64,000 nt of DNA from NCBI RefSeq assembly GCF_014199955.1, contig NZ_JACHOQ010000002.1, positions 558,001-622,000 on the forward strand. The letters run 5' to 3'. Each line of letters starts with the position of its first letter. The first letter of the stretch is position 1. Shown here one piece after another: positions 29,732 to 40,358 of this stretch. The translations under genes were made by a program, and so were the position numbers. A model generated the notes under the pieces. The model had not been told where the DNA came from. It did no database searches and worked only from the letters and a program-made list of their open reading frames with translations. Origin of the DNA: Brevundimonas aurantiaca (GTDB lineage Bacteria > Pseudomonadota > Alphaproteobacteria > Caulobacterales > Caulobacteraceae).

Positions 29732-30496
29732 ATGTCCTGTGTGGGTTGCAAAGATGGGGCGGGGTTCGACCTGCCCATCACCATGGCTTTCCAGCCCATC
29801 GTCAACGTCTCAACACAGACAGTCTTCGCCTACGAGGCGCTTGTGCGGGGCAAGGACGGCGCCGGCGCCGGTCAGGTGCTGGCTCAGATAGCTGACCACA
29901 ACCGCTACGCCTTCGATCAGGTCTGTCGCACCACCGCGATCGAACTGGCGGCCGGGCTCGACATGGCGGCGACGGGCGCCAACCTGTCGATCAATTTTCT
30001 GCCCAATGCGGTCTATGAGCCGCGCGCCTGCATCCGCGCCACCCTGGCGGCGGCGATGCGAACAGGCTTCCCCGTGAACAAGATCATCTTTGAGTTCACC
30101 GAGAGCGAGGCGATGGACGCCGACCACATCCTGAACATCCTGCGCTCCTATCGCGCCATGGGGTTCAAGACGGCCATCGACGACTTCGGCGCCGGTTACG
30201 CGGGCCTGGGTCTGCTGACCCTGTTCCAGCCGGACATCGTCAAGCTGGACATGGCCCTGATCCGCGACATCGACACCGATCCGGTTAAGCGCACCATCGT
30301 GCGCAACACCCTGAACATGCTGCGCGATCTGGGCGTTGAACCGGTCTGCGAAGGTATAGAGACCCCGGCCGAACAGGACGTCCTGCGCGACTTGGGCGTC
30401 GATCTGATGCAGGGCTATCTGTTGGCAAGACCGGCGCTTGAGGCCCTGGGGCTGGTCGCCTGGCCCCGCGCCGCGTCACTGGCCCGCACCGCCTGA
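29732..30496 (+). CDS. EAL-domain c-di-GMP phosphodiesterase with N-terminal CxxC
   Basis: A 254-residue single-domain EAL protein. The catalytic set appears complete: EALVRG (residues 35-40), Asn in LSINFLP, Glu in FEFTES, the metal pair in IDDFGAGY, Lys in KLDMALI, and Glu in CEGIET. It should therefore hydrolyse c-di-GMP, lowering motility-to-surface switching signals. The N-terminus MSCVGCKDG carries a CxxC that could bind metal or sense redox. No GGDEF or membrane part is present. Its last 21 bases overlap the DUF817 gene on the other strand. Confidence 0.92.
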   Translation: MSCVGCKDGAGFDLPITMAFQPIVNVSTQTVFAYEALVRGKDGAGAGQVLAQIADHNRYAFDQVCRTTAIELAAGLDMAATGANLSINFLPNAVYEPRACIRATLAAAMRTGFPVNKIIFEFTESEAMDADHILNILRSYRAMGFKTAIDDFGAGYAGLGLLTLFQPDIVKLDMALIRDIDTDPVKRTIVRNTLNMLRDLGVEPVCEGIETPAEQDVLRDLGVDLMQGYLLARPALEALGLVAWPRAASLARTA

Positions 30497-31348
30497 CGGT
30501 TCTTTCTCCGGCCGGTGCACCAGAGACACCAGCACCACCGAGATGATCATCAGCAGGAACCAGGCCCCCAGCTTGTGCAGGGACACCGGCTCCCAGCCCC
30601 CGTCCTGCCCCGGATAGGTCCAGGCCCGCGCGAAGGTGCCCAGGTTCTCGGCGACCCAGATGAACAGGGCCACCAGCCCATAGCCCAGCAGCAGCGGCAT
30701 CGACCGCCGACGCCGGTCCGCCGTGAAATAGAACCAGCCCCGCCCGAACAGCAGGACTGTCGCCAGAAACAGAACGATCCGCACGTCCGGCAGCCAGTGA
30801 TGGGCGAAGAAATTCACATAGACGGCTGCCGCCAACACCCAGGTCGTCCACAGCGGCGGATAGCCGCGCACCCGGATATGGAATATCCGCTGCACCCGCG
30901 CGATATAGCTGCCCACCGCCGCATACATGAAGCCCGAGAACAGGGGCACGGCGCCGATGCGCAGCAGACTGTCCTCCGGATAGACCCACGACCCGTGCGC
31001 CGTCTTGAACAGCTCCATGATCGTCCCCGCCACATGGAACAGGAAGATCACCCGCGCCTCCTCCCAGCTCTCCAGCCGGAAGGCCAGCATAGCCGCCTGG
31101 ATCATCACCGCCCCGACCGCCAGAAAATCATACCGCGAGATCGGCGACTGATCCGGCCACCACAGGAAGGTGCCGACGATCAGCCCCAGCATCAGCCCCC
31201 CGAACAGACACGCCCACCCCTGTTTCAGCCCGAACCAAAGGAACTCGTAGGCGTAGCGACGCGGACGAGACCGGTCGGCCCAGGTCTGGGCGCGCGTGAG
31301 GAGACGGCGCCCCCAGGCTTCCAGAGGCAAGGAGGAACTTCGCGACAT
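30476..31348 (-). CDS. DUF817 family membrane protein
   Basis: A 290-residue multi-pass membrane protein. The family pattern is seen in EFLWFGLKQGWACLFGG, the core FHVAGTIMELFKTAHGSW and the C-terminal FIWVAENLGTFARAWTYP. About eight membrane segments can be read. Family members are of unknown function, with suggestions of a membrane-bound enzyme. The start at 31348 (MSRSSS) is the ATG; the upstream TTG at 31354 is less likely. It is convergent with the EAL gene and divergent from the Cys-rich small protein. Confidence 0.85.
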   Translation of the reverse strand: MSRSSSLPLEAWGRRLLTRAQTWADRSRPRRYAYEFLWFGLKQGWACLFGGLMLGLIVGTFLWWPDQSPISRYDFLAVGAVMIQAAMLAFRLESWEEARVIFLFHVAGTIMELFKTAHGSWVYPEDSLLRIGAVPLFSGFMYAAVGSYIARVQRIFHIRVRGYPPLWTTWVLAAAVYVNFFAHHWLPDVRIVLFLATVLLFGRGWFYFTADRRRRSMPLLLGYGLVALFIWVAENLGTFARAWTYPGQDGGWEPVSLHKLGAWFLLMIISVVLVSLVHRPEKEPSGGAGQ

Positions 31349-31415
31349 GCCCAAGGCTTAGCCCAAGCCGGCGGACTTGCCATCCGCTGTCGATCAACTT
31401 AAGCCTCGGCCCGCG

Positions 31416-31760
31416 ATGCGACGCCCTGGGCCCTCCCTGTCAGCCGGTCTGAAGCTGGTTTTGCAGCTGGTGCTGGCGCTTGTCGCCTTTGCGCCGGCGG
31501 CGTCGGCCCACGCCTGCGCCGAAGCGAACTGCGCGGCAGTCGCTGTCGTCGGCGAAGCCGTTTCGGATCAGGACCAGGGCTGCATCGATTGCGGGCCTGC
31601 CTGCGCCAACGGCTGCTGCCACGCGCCTCACCCCGCATATAGATCAGACCCGATCCTGATCCAGACGCTGGCTCACACAGCCGCGCGTCACGCCTGGCGT
31701 CAGTCGCCGGAACCTACGCCGGTCGATACCGCCGGCCCCGACCGCCCCCCGCGCGTCTGA
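31416..31760 (+). CDS. Small Cys-rich exported protein before a TonB receptor
   Basis: A 114-residue protein with a signal peptide (KLVLQLVLALVAFAPAASA), then a mature domain with eight Cys, two in HACAEANC and six in CIDCGPACANGCCHAPH. Such density suggests metal binding (several ligand pairs) or disulphides. The C-terminal third is Pro- and Arg-rich. It sits 111 bases before a TonB receptor, the same order as the small Cys protein and receptor at 299-2837, so a shared periplasmic metal-handling role is plausible. No named family was recognised. Confidence 0.62.
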   Translation: MRRPGPSLSAGLKLVLQLVLALVAFAPAASAHACAEANCAAVAVVGEAVSDQDQGCIDCGPACANGCCHAPHPAYRSDPILIQTLAHTAARHAWRQSPEPTPVDTAGPDRPPRV

Positions 31761-31871
31761 TCCCGCCAGGGCCGCACAGGCCCACTTCGCCTCGTCCGCG
31801 TCGTTCCGCTGCTGGGTGGAGCGCGCCTATCGTCGTCAGGGCCGGCCCGTGCGCCGGCCGAGGATCAGATC

Positions 31872-33857
31872 ATGACCATCGCCTATCATCTCCTGGCCGG
31901 AGTCGCCTTCGCGACTCTGCTGCCCGCCGCCGCCGCCCTCACCCAAGACCAGAGCCAGACCTCGCCATACCCGCCCCAAACACCGCCCGCCGAAGAAGTC
32001 GCGGAGCTGGAGGAGATCTTCGTCGTCTCGACCCGCTCCCGCCGCCGCGTTCAGGACGAGCCCGTCCGGATCGAGGTGCTGAACGAAGAGGAGATCGCCG
32101 AAAAGCTCATCATGCGTCCAGGCAACATCTCGATGATCCTGGCCGAAACCGGCGGGGTGCGCGTCCAGGTCACCTCCCCCGGACTGGGATCCGCCAACGT
32201 CCGCGTTCAAGGCATGAGGGGTCGCTACACTCAGTTGCTGGCCGATGGCCTGCCCCTTTACGGCGGCCAATCCTCGTCCCTGGGCCTGCTGCAGATCCCG
32301 CCCAGCGATCTGGGGCAGGTCGAGGTGATCAAGGGCGCCGCCTCGGCTCTATACGGCGGACAGGCTTTGGGCGGCGTGGTCAATCTGATCTCCCGCCGAC
32401 CGGACGAAACCCGCGAAGGCGAGTTGATCCTGAACGCCACTTCGCGCGACGGTCAGGACGTCTCGGCCTACGCCGCTGCTCCCCTGTCTTCAGACTGGAG
32501 CGGCTCCGTCCTGGCGACCTACAATCATCAGGCGATCCAGGACCTGGACGACGACGGCTGGATCGACATGGCCGGCTACACGCGCTGGTCGGCCCGGCCG
32601 CGGCTGTTTTGGAACGGCGACGACGGCGCGACCCTGTTCCTGACGGCAGGCGGCATGACCGAGCGGCGGCGGGGCGGCACGCGCGACGGCGCCCTGGCCC
32701 CCGACGGTCAGCCCTTCCGACTGGATCAGGAGACTGACCGCCTGGACGCCGGCGCCGTCTATGAACGGCCTCTGGGCGACAGCGCCTGGCTCCAGGCCCG
32801 CGCGTCCGCCGTCGAACAGAGCCACCGCCACCGGTACGGCGATCTGATCGAAGAAGACCGCCACCAGACCTTCCTGGTGGAGTCCTCCGTCTCGGCCGAG
32901 GCTATGGGCGCCGACTGGATGGGCGGCCTGGTATGGCAGGCGGATGACTACGCCTCGGACGCCTTCCCGGCCTTCGACTATCGCTACACGGCCCCGGCCG
33001 TTTTCGCCCAGGTCGAACGCGACTGGACCGAGGATCTGACGGTTTCGGCCAGCGCCCGCTATGACGACCACAGCCGCTACGGCGGTCAGTTCAGCCCGCG
33101 ATTGTCCCTGCTTTGGCGACCGGGTCCGTGGACCGTGCGGGGTTCGTGGGGACGCGGCTTTTTCGCCCCTACGCCCTTCGTGGAGGAGACCGAGGCTGCG
33201 GGCCTGTCGCGGCTGGAGCCCATCGCCAATCTGGAGGTGGAAACGGCCTCGACCGCCTCGCTGGACCTGGGCTGGGCCAGAGGATCTTGGGAGACCAGCC
33301 TGACGCTGTTCGGGTCGGACATAGACGACGCAGTGCGGCTTCAGCCTGTCTCCGCCGACCGAGCGCGGCTGATCAACGTGGACGGCGTCACCCGCACCCG
33401 TGGGGTCGAGCTGCTGGGCCGCTGGCGCCGGGCGCCTTTCGTGCTCACCGCCAACTACATGTATCTGGACGCCGACGAGCCGGAGGAAGCAGGATCTGCG
33501 CGGCGCGACACGCCGATGACGCCGCGTCATTCGGCCGGCTTCGTGGCCATGTGGGAGGAACACGATCGCGGCCGCCTCGGCTTCGAGGCCTATTACACAG
33601 GCGCCCAGCCGCTGGACGACGATCCCTACCGCGATCGCGGCGAGGCCTACTGGGAGCTGGGGCTGTTGGGCGAGGTGGTTCTGGGTCGCTACCGCCTGTT
33701 CCTGAACCTGGAAAACCTTCTGGACGAACGCCAGACCCGGAGCGATTCCTTGCTCAGGCCGACCCGCACGGCGGACGGCCGCTGGACAACCGACGCCTGG
33801 GCCCCGTTGGAGGGGTTCGTCGCCAACGCCGGGGTCCGTATCCGTTTCGGCGGTTGA
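31872..33857 (+). CDS. TonB-dependent outer-membrane receptor
   Basis: A 661-residue receptor. A signal peptide runs to about residue 23, then a Pro/Gln-rich linker and the TonB-box region EEIFVVSTRSR. The plug has LAETGGVRVQ, VRVQGMRGRYTQLLADGLPL and VIKGAASALYGGQALGGVVN. The barrel ends in VRIRFGG, without the usual aromatic last residue. The plug is of the BtuB/FepA type. The Cys-rich small protein just upstream suggests a metal or metallophore substrate, but nothing fixes which one. It is convergent with queF, 27 bases apart. Confidence 0.87.
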   Translation: MTIAYHLLAGVAFATLLPAAAALTQDQSQTSPYPPQTPPAEEVAELEEIFVVSTRSRRRVQDEPVRIEVLNEEEIAEKLIMRPGNISMILAETGGVRVQVTSPGLGSANVRVQGMRGRYTQLLADGLPLYGGQSSSLGLLQIPPSDLGQVEVIKGAASALYGGQALGGVVNLISRRPDETREGELILNATSRDGQDVSAYAAAPLSSDWSGSVLATYNHQAIQDLDDDGWIDMAGYTRWSARPRLFWNGDDGATLFLTAGGMTERRRGGTRDGALAPDGQPFRLDQETDRLDAGAVYERPLGDSAWLQARASAVEQSHRHRYGDLIEEDRHQTFLVESSVSAEAMGADWMGGLVWQADDYASDAFPAFDYRYTAPAVFAQVERDWTEDLTVSASARYDDHSRYGGQFSPRLSLLWRPGPWTVRGSWGRGFFAPTPFVEETEAAGLSRLEPIANLEVETASTASLDLGWARGSWETSLTLFGSDIDDAVRLQPVSADRARLINVDGVTRTRGVELLGRWRRAPFVLTANYMYLDADEPEEAGSARRDTPMTPRHSAGFVAMWEEHDRGRLGFEAYYTGAQPLDDDPYRDRGEAYWELGLLGEVVLGRYRLFLNLENLLDERQTRSDSLLRPTRTADGRWTTDAWAPLEGFVANAGVRIRFGG

Positions 33858-33884
33858 TCCAGACGTCGCGGGCGGGGTGCGATC

Positions 33885-34346
33885 TCACCCCCGCCCGCGA
33901 TAGGTCGGCACGCCCTGGTCCGGCAGCCACAGGCCCTCGGGCGCCGGGCCCGTCTGCCAGAAGACGTCGATCGGTATCCCCCCGCGCGGATACCAATACC
34001 CCCCGATCCTCAGCCATTTCGGCTCCAGCAGATCCGCCAGCCGCCGGCCGATGGCGACGGTGCAGTCCTCGTGGAAGGCGCCGTGGTTGCGGAAACTGGT
34101 CAGGTACAGTTTCAGGCTCTTGGACTCGACCAGCCAGTCGCCCGGCGCATAGTCGATGACGATATGGGCGAAGTCCGGCTGGCCCGTCACCGGGCACAGG
34201 CTGGTGAATTCGGGCGCTGTGAACCGGGCCAGATACAGCGTATCCGCATGCGGGTTCGGCACCCGTTCCAGCACGGCCGTCTCGGGACTGGTCGGGGCGG
34301 CGGTCTGGGCGCCCAGCTGGCTGAGGTTGTCGGTGTAGTGGGTCAT
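33885..34346 (-). CDS. queF: NADPH-dependent 7-cyano-7-deazaguanine reductase
   Basis: A 153-residue enzyme of queuosine synthesis that reduces preQ0 nitrile to preQ1 amine. The catalytic Cys lies in [14 protein letters not shown], and the QueF signature [16 protein letters not shown] with HE is intact. The size fits the short, unimodular type. The start at 34346 is chosen because the longer frame runs into thiG. It follows thiG after 8 bases and is probably transcribed with it. Enzymes for preQ0 itself are not in the window. Confidence 0.95.
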   Translation of the reverse strand: MTHYTDNLSQLGAQTAAPTSPETAVLERVPNPHADTLYLARFTAPEFTSLCPVTGQPDFAHIVIDYAPGDWLVESKSLKLYLTSFRNHGAFHEDCTVAIGRRLADLLEPKWLRIGGYWYPRGGIPIDVFWQTGPAPEGLWLPDQGVPTYRGRG

Positions 34347-34354
34347 GGCGCGCC

Positions 34355-35137
34355 TCAGATCAGGCCGGCCAGGGGCGACGACGGGTCGGCGTACATCCGC
34401 TTGGGCATCCGCCCCGCCAGATAGGCGTCGCGACCGGCGATCACGGCGTGCTTCATCGCGCGCGCCATGCGGATCGGATCCTTGGCCCCGGCAATGGCGG
34501 TGTTCATCAAGACGGCGTCGCAGCCCAGTTCCATCGCCCTGGTGGCGTCCGAGGCCGTGCCCACTCCGGCGTCCACCAGAACCGGCACCTTGGCCTGTTC
34601 GACGATCAGCCGGACATTGACCTCGTTCTGGATGCCGAGCCCAGAGCCGATCGGGGCGGCGGCCGGCATGATGGCGGCGGCGCCGGCGTCTTCCAGCCGC
34701 TTGGCCATGACCACGTCGTCGGTGCAATAGACCATGACGTCGAACCCGTCCTTGATCAGCATGTCCAGGGCCCGCAGGGTCTCGACCATGTCGGGATAGA
34801 GGTGGGCGGTGTTGGACAGGACCTCCAGCTTGACCAGACTCCACCCCCCCGCCTCGCGCGCCAGGCGCAGGGTGCGCACCGCGTCCTCGCCGGTGAAACA
34901 GCCGGCGGTGTTGGGCAGGAAGGTGAACCGGTCAGGCTTCACATAGTCGACCAGCATCGGCTGGTTCGGATCGGTCAGATTCACCCGGCGCACGGCCACG
35001 GTCACGATCTCGGCCCCCGCCGCCTCGGCGGCGGCGGCGTTCTGAGCGTAGTCGGCGTATTTGCCGGTGCCCACGATCAGGCGCGAGTTAAAGGTGCGGC
35101 CGGCGACGGACCAGGTTTCGGGAGCTGTATCGGTCAT
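34355..35137 (-). CDS. thiG: Thiazole synthase
   Basis: A 260-residue TIM-barrel enzyme that forms the thiazole ring of thiamine from deoxyxylulose phosphate, dehydroglycine and ThiS thiocarboxylate. Visible motifs are [16 protein letters not shown], the LPNTAGC and KLEVL segments with the Schiff-base Lys, and the phosphate-binding [14 protein letters not shown]. It is usually directly after thiS. Here a toxin-antitoxin pair in opposite orientation lies between, so thiG must be driven from a promoter beyond or within that module. Confidence 0.96.
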   Translation of the reverse strand: MTDTAPETWSVAGRTFNSRLIVGTGKYADYAQNAAAAEAAGAEIVTVAVRRVNLTDPNQPMLVDYVKPDRFTFLPNTAGCFTGEDAVRTLRLAREAGGWSLVKLEVLSNTAHLYPDMVETLRALDMLIKDGFDVMVYCTDDVVMAKRLEDAGAAAIMPAAAPIGSGLGIQNEVNVRLIVEQAKVPVLVDAGVGTASDATRAMELGCDAVLMNTAIAGAKDPIRMARAMKHAVIAGRDAYLAGRMPKRMYADPSSPLAGLI

Positions 35138-35211
35138 GGTGGTGACCTAGTCCTGTCGAGGACGATGCGAAAGGGCGGATCGATCACGCCGCGTTGCGAG
35201 ACCGGGCCAGA

Positions 35212-35238
35212 TGAACTAGACTAAGTGGACTAAGTTCA
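35212..35238. promoter_or_regulatory. Probable operator of the toxin-antitoxin module
   Basis: Outer arms TGAACT and AGTTCA frame two copies of GACTAAGT in direct order. The 27-base site lies 13 bases before the antitoxin ATG, where Phd-type antitoxins usually bind for autoregulation. Confidence 0.6.
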
Positions 35239-35251
35239 CCGGGAGCGACGC

Positions 35252-35521
35252 ATGGAAACGGTTAACGTCCACGAGGCCAAGACCCACCTGTCGCGCCTGC
35301 TGGACCGGGCCGCCAAGGGTGAAACCATCACCATCGCCAAGGCAGGCAAGCCGATCGCCAAACTGGTTCCCATCGAGGAGACGCCGATCGACACCTCGCG
35401 TCGGTTCGGCTTCATGCGTGGTCAGATTAAAGTTCCTGACGACTTCGACACCATGGGTCAGGCCGAAATCGAGGCGATGATCTATGGTGAAGGCGTTCAC
35501 GAGGGCGACGAGGGCCAATGA
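35252..35521 (+). CDS. Antitoxin of the Phd/YefM family
   Basis: An 89-residue protein with the Phd N-terminal DNA-binding fold (METVNVHEAKTHLSRLL, then GETITIAKAGKPIAKLVPIE) and an acidic C-terminal toxin-binding tail. It would neutralise the PIN toxin and repress the operon by binding the 27-base site upstream. A GGGAG ribosome site precedes the ATG. Its stop overlaps the toxin start in an ATGA, so the two are translationally coupled. It lies on the strand opposite to the flanking thiamine genes. Confidence 0.93.
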   Translation: METVNVHEAKTHLSRLLDRAAKGETITIAKAGKPIAKLVPIEETPIDTSRRFGFMRGQIKVPDDFDTMGQAEIEAMIYGEGVHEGDEGQ

Positions 35522-35904
35522 GGCTGTTGATCGACACTCACCTGCTGCTCTGGGCGTCGGAGGATCGCGCACGGCTTCCCGCCAAGGCGCAAGCCTTGAT
35601 GGCCGATCCCGACAATCAACTGGTGTTCAGCGCGGTCAATATCTGGGAGGTCGTCGTCAAGCACGGCCTGAAGCGACCTGACTTCGACTTGGACGCCCTG
35701 GTGTTCCGCCGCCAGTTGCTGGACGCGGGTTATGAGGAAATTCCGGTGACCAGCCTGCACGCGCTGGAACTGGCAGGATTACCGCTGATCCACCGCGACC
35801 CGTTCGACCGGCTGCTTATCGCCCAGGCCATGGCCGAGGGAATGCGACTGCTGACGGCCGACCGGCAGGTCGCCTTCTACCCCGGCCCCATCCTCAAGGT
35901 CTGA
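35518..35904 (+). CDS. PIN-domain toxin, VapC type
   Basis: A 128-residue ribonuclease-type toxin. The PIN acidic residues are visible in LIDTHLLLWAS (first Asp), the Glu in NIWEVVVKHG, and RDPFDRLLIAQA (second Asp), with a further Asp in LLTADRQVA. Such toxins cleave tRNA or rRNA when freed from the antitoxin. The order antitoxin-toxin and ATGA overlap are typical. The 3' end abuts the stop of thiS on the other strand (no gap), so the insertion was neat. Confidence 0.92.
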   Translation: MRLLIDTHLLLWASEDRARLPAKAQALMADPDNQLVFSAVNIWEVVVKHGLKRPDFDLDALVFRRQLLDAGYEEIPVTSLHALELAGLPLIHRDPFDRLLIAQAMAEGMRLLTADRQVAFYPGPILKV

Positions 35905-36138
35905 TCAACCGCCGCCGACGAACTGGACCAGTTCGATCCGGTCCCCCTCGGCCAGGGCGGTGACGGCGTGCAGCGACCGGGGCACGATCTCCAGATTACG
36001 CTCCACCGCCACCTTGCGGGGGTCCAGCGCCAGTTCCTCGACCAGCTCCGTCACGGTCGTCGCATAGACCTCGCGTGGATCGCCGTTGACTTGAATACGC
36101 AAACCGTCTGCCTCGATGCCCGTGTGTCGGCGTGTCAT
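35905..36138 (-). CDS. thiS: Sulphur carrier protein ThiS
   Basis: A 77-residue ubiquitin-like protein whose C-terminal Gly-Gly is thiocarboxylated to donate sulphur to the thiazole. The tail [13 protein letters not shown] and the core [12 protein letters not shown] and [17 protein letters not shown] are diagnostic. The start at 36138 (MTRRHTG) is chosen; it is slightly long, and a shorter start is possible. It is split from thiG by a toxin-antitoxin module but keeps the same orientation. Confidence 0.92.
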   Translation of the reverse strand: MTRRHTGIEADGLRIQVNGDPREVYATTVTELVEELALDPRKVAVERNLEIVPRSLHAVTALAEGDRIELVQFVGGG

Positions 36139-36185
36139 AGCGCGTTTCGGCGCGGAGGGCATGAGGCGCCGCCGCATTCACATGG

Positions 36186-36219
36186 CCTACCCCTATTCGT
36201 CGCCTACCCCTATTCGTCG
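36186..36219. repeat. Perfect 17-base tandem duplication
   Basis: The unit CCTACCCCTATTCGTCG occurs twice head to tail (36186-36202 and 36203-36219). It adjoins the palindrome at 36215-36245 and looks like duplication of that element's left flank. Confidence 0.85.
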
Positions 36220-36245
36220 TCCTCGGGCTTGACCCGAGGACGACG
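36215..36245. repeat. Dispersed-type palindrome
   Basis: Perfect 13-base arms (CGTCGTCCTCGGG and its complement) around a CTTGA loop. It closely resembles the CCTCGGGCTTGACCCGAGG palindromes that are scattered between genes in many alphaproteobacteria. It may fold as RNA or act as a weak bidirectional terminator. The remaining bases 36246-36472 up to aroQ show nothing else I can support. Confidence 0.8.
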
Positions 36246-36472
36246 GCGGTGGGTGATGGGGAGACGGAAGGCTAGCGCCCACCAAACCCATCCGTTCTCC
36301 CCCTTTTCCCCGCCTTCTCGCCCCTCCGACGGGAAATCCGTTGACGCCCGCGCGGATGACGTTAGGTCAAGCCGTTTCCACGCTGCGCTTTGACCCGCGC
36401 CGCGCCTGAGCTACAAGGCCGGCCCTGAACCGTCAGAGGTCGCCCGATTCCGGAGCCTCGTTTCGAGAACCG

Positions 36473-36919
36473 ATGTCCGACACGTCCGTCATCCATGTGC
36501 TGAACGGCCCTAACCTGAACCTCCTGGGGGTGCGGGAGCCGGAGATCTATGGCCGCGACACCCTCGCGGACATCGAGCGGCGCTGCGTGACGGCGGCGGG
36601 CGAGGCGCAGATCGTGTTCCGCCAGACCAACCATGAAGGCGTGCTGGTGGACTGGATCCAGGAGGCGCGTGAGAAGGCGCAGGCCCTGATCCTCAACCCA
36701 GCGGCCTATGGCCACACCTCGGTCGCCCTGCACGACGCGCTGAAGACCCTGACCATACCGGTCATTGAGCTTCATCTGTCCAATCCGGCGGCGCGCGAGG
36801 CGTTCCGCCATCACTCCTATGTGTCGTCCGCGGCGACCGGCGTCATCGCCGGCTTCGGCGCGGCAGGCTATGAACTGGCCGTGCAGGCGGCCCTGACCCA
36901 GATCCGGGAACGCGCCTGA
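36473..36919 (+). CDS. aroQ: 3-dehydroquinate dehydratase, type II
   Basis: A 148-residue shikimate-pathway enzyme of the small dodecameric type. Visible motifs are [19 protein letters not shown] with the active-site Tyr, [13 protein letters not shown], the [13 protein letters not shown] loop, and [20 protein letters not shown] with the catalytic His. The length is standard. It precedes accB by 47 bases, as in many proteobacteria. Confidence 0.97.
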   Translation: MSDTSVIHVLNGPNLNLLGVREPEIYGRDTLADIERRCVTAAGEAQIVFRQTNHEGVLVDWIQEAREKAQALILNPAAYGHTSVALHDALKTLTIPVIELHLSNPAAREAFRHHSYVSSAATGVIAGFGAAGYELAVQAALTQIRERA

Positions 36920-36966
36920 GGGCCGACCCGTTCGCAATCCAAGACGAAAGACAAAGGCGCAATCCA

Positions 36967-37458
36967 ATGGCCGATGACAAGAAACACGCCGAGATCGACG
37001 CGTCCCTGGTTCGCCAGCTGGCCGAGATCCTGAACGAGACCGACCTGACCGAGGTCGAGGTCGAGCGCGGCGAGCTGCGCATCCGCGTGGCGCGCGAGGT
37101 CACCGTCAACGCAGCCCCCGTCCAGTACGCCGCCGCCCCGGCTCCGGCCGCTGCGCCTGCGGCCGCCGTCGCCGCGCCGGCCGCTATGCCGTCCGACCCC
37201 GCCACCATCGTCGCCCGCGCCGGCGAAGAGGTGAAGTCGCCGATGGTCGGCACCGCCTACCTGCAGCCTTCGCCGGAAGCCGCGCCCTTCGTCCAGCCGG
37301 GCGACAAGGTGAAGAAGGGTCAGACCCTGCTGATCGTCGAAGCCATGAAGACCATGAACCCGATCCAGGCGCCGCGCGACGGCGTGGTGGCTGAGATTCT
37401 GGTCGGCGACGCCCAGCCGGTCGAGTACGGCGAAGCCCTCGTCCTGCTGGAAGCCTAA
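36967..37458 (+). CDS. accB: Biotin carboxyl carrier protein of acetyl-CoA carboxylase
   Basis: A 163-residue carrier. A helical N-terminus (IDASLVRQLAEILNE) is followed by an Ala/Pro-rich flexible linker (about residues 55-80) and the biotinyl domain, with the biotin-accepting Lys in EAMKTMNPI and the KSPMVGTAY thumb. It carries CO2 from AccC to the carboxyltransferase for fatty-acid synthesis. It is 9 bases before accC in an operon. Confidence 0.97.
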   Translation: MADDKKHAEIDASLVRQLAEILNETDLTEVEVERGELRIRVAREVTVNAAPVQYAAAPAPAAAPAAAVAAPAAMPSDPATIVARAGEEVKSPMVGTAYLQPSPEAAPFVQPGDKVKKGQTLLIVEAMKTMNPIQAPRDGVVAEILVGDAQPVEYGEALVLLEA

Positions 37459-37467
37459 GGCGCCCTG

Positions 37468-38820
<1,353 letters not shown>

Positions 38821-39477
38821 CCGACCCCGACTACAGCGCCAGCGGGCCGTTCGGCGGCTTCGGCTCCGAGGACCTGCTGGCCTGTTACGCCCGGGGCGTC
38901 TTCCCGATGGCCGAGTCGCGCGACGATCCGCGTGTCTTCATCATCGAGCCCGAGCAGCGAGGCGTCATCCCGCTGGACGGCTTCCACATCCCCACCCGCC
39001 TGCGCCGAACCGTCCGGGGCGAGCCTTTCGAGGTACGGGTGGATACGGCCTTCGAAGCTGTGCTGGACGGCTGTGCTGCGGCGCAAGGGCCCGAGCGTCA
39101 GGACACCTGGATCAACGCGCCGATCCGCCGCCTGTACGCCGCCCTGTTCGCCCACGGCCATGTCCATTCGATCGAATGCTGGAAGGACGAACGGCTGGTG
39201 GGGGGCCTGTACGGCGTCTCCCTGGGCGGCGCCTTCTTCGGCGAAAGCATGTTCAGCCGCGAGCGGGACGCCTCAAAAGTCGCCCTGGTCCATCTGGTCG
39301 CACGGTTGAGAAAGGGTGGCTGGAGCCTGCTGGACGCCCAGTTCCTGACCGAACACCTCAGCCAGTTCGGGGCGGTCGAGACGCCCCAGGCGGCCTATCT
39401 GCGTCGCCTGAAGCCGGCGCTCAGGACTGTCGTCGACGAGACCGCCCTGTGGGGGCCGATGAGCGGCGCCGAGGCCG

Positions 39478-39562
39478 TCGCGCTGGCGACGGCGGGCGGC
39501 TGATTTCCGGCTGTCCGGACACGCTATTCCGGCGTCCGGACAGGTTCGCGCTGGCGACGGCG
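39478..39562. repeat. Direct and inverted repeats between aat and lepB
   Basis: A 17-base direct repeat (TCGCGCTGGCGACGGCG at 39478-39494 and 39546-39562) brackets an inverted repeat with arms CTGTCCGGAC and GTCCGGACAG (39511-39520 and 39534-39543). The first direct copy is inside aat. It may be a small element with target duplication or a terminator formed by duplication. Confidence 0.75.
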
Positions 39563-39587
39563 TAAGGGATGCGGCCTCTTCAGGCGC

Positions 39588-40358
39588 ATGACCCAAGCCG
39601 CTTCAAACACCCCGCCCCTCCCCGCACGCGCCCTCTGGCGTGACGCGTTCGAGATTGCTGTGACAGTGATCGTCGCCCTCGTGTTGGCCACGGCCTTTCG
39701 CACCATCGCCTACCAGCCCTTCACCATTCCCAGCTCCTCGATGGAGCCGGGACTGGTGGTCGGCGACTACATCGTCGTCTCCAAATTCGCCTATGGCTGG
39801 AGCAGGGCCTCCCTGCCCGCAGGCCGTCCAGAGGGCGAGGGTCGGCTGGGTCAGCGTCAGCCCCGGCGGGGCGACGTCGTCGTCTTCCGCCTGCCGCGCG
39901 ATCCGAAACAGGTCTGGATCAAACGGGTGATCGGCCTGCCGGGCGACGCGGTTCAGGTGCGGGGCGGAACCGTCTTCGTCAATGACCGGCCTATCCCCCA
40001 GACCCGGCTGGGCATCACCCAAGACCATGACGATCCGGCCCGCACGGTGCGGTTGGTGGCCGAGACCCTGCCCAACGGCAAACACTATGTCACCTATGAC
40101 GGCGGTCCCGACCTGCCCGGCGACGACACCGAAATCTATCGGGTGCCGGCCGGCCGTTATCTGATGATGGGCGACAATCGCGACAACTCGCTGGACGGGC
40201 GCTGGCCCGCCTCGGTCGGGGTCGGTCTGTTGCCCGCCCAGAACATCATAGGAAGAGCGGAGTTCATCGCCTGGTCCTGGAAGCCGGGCGCGGCCCTGGT
40301 CAAGCCCTGGACCTGGACCCAGTTGCGCGGAGGCCGGTTCTTCGTCCCGATCCGTTAG
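39588..40358 (+). CDS. lepB: Signal peptidase I
   Basis: A 256-residue inner-membrane protease that cleaves signal peptides. One N-terminal membrane segment (EIAVTVIVALVLATAFRTIA) is followed by the catalytic Ser in FTIPSSSMEPGL and the catalytic Lys in VWIKRVIGLPGD. The conserved MGDNRDNSLDGR is intact. A short Arg-rich linker and an insert (RPEGEGRLGQRQPRRGD) are as in other alphaproteobacterial forms. It may be the main signal peptidase; a copy elsewhere cannot be excluded. Confidence 0.97.
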   Translation: MTQAASNTPPLPARALWRDAFEIAVTVIVALVLATAFRTIAYQPFTIPSSSMEPGLVVGDYIVVSKFAYGWSRASLPAGRPEGEGRLGQRQPRRGDVVVFRLPRDPKQVWIKRVIGLPGDAVQVRGGTVFVNDRPIPQTRLGITQDHDDPARTVRLVAETLPNGKHYVTYDGGPDLPGDDTEIYRVPAGRYLMMGDNRDNSLDGRWPASVGVGLLPAQNIIGRAEFIAWSWKPGAALVKPWTWTQLRGGRFFVPIR

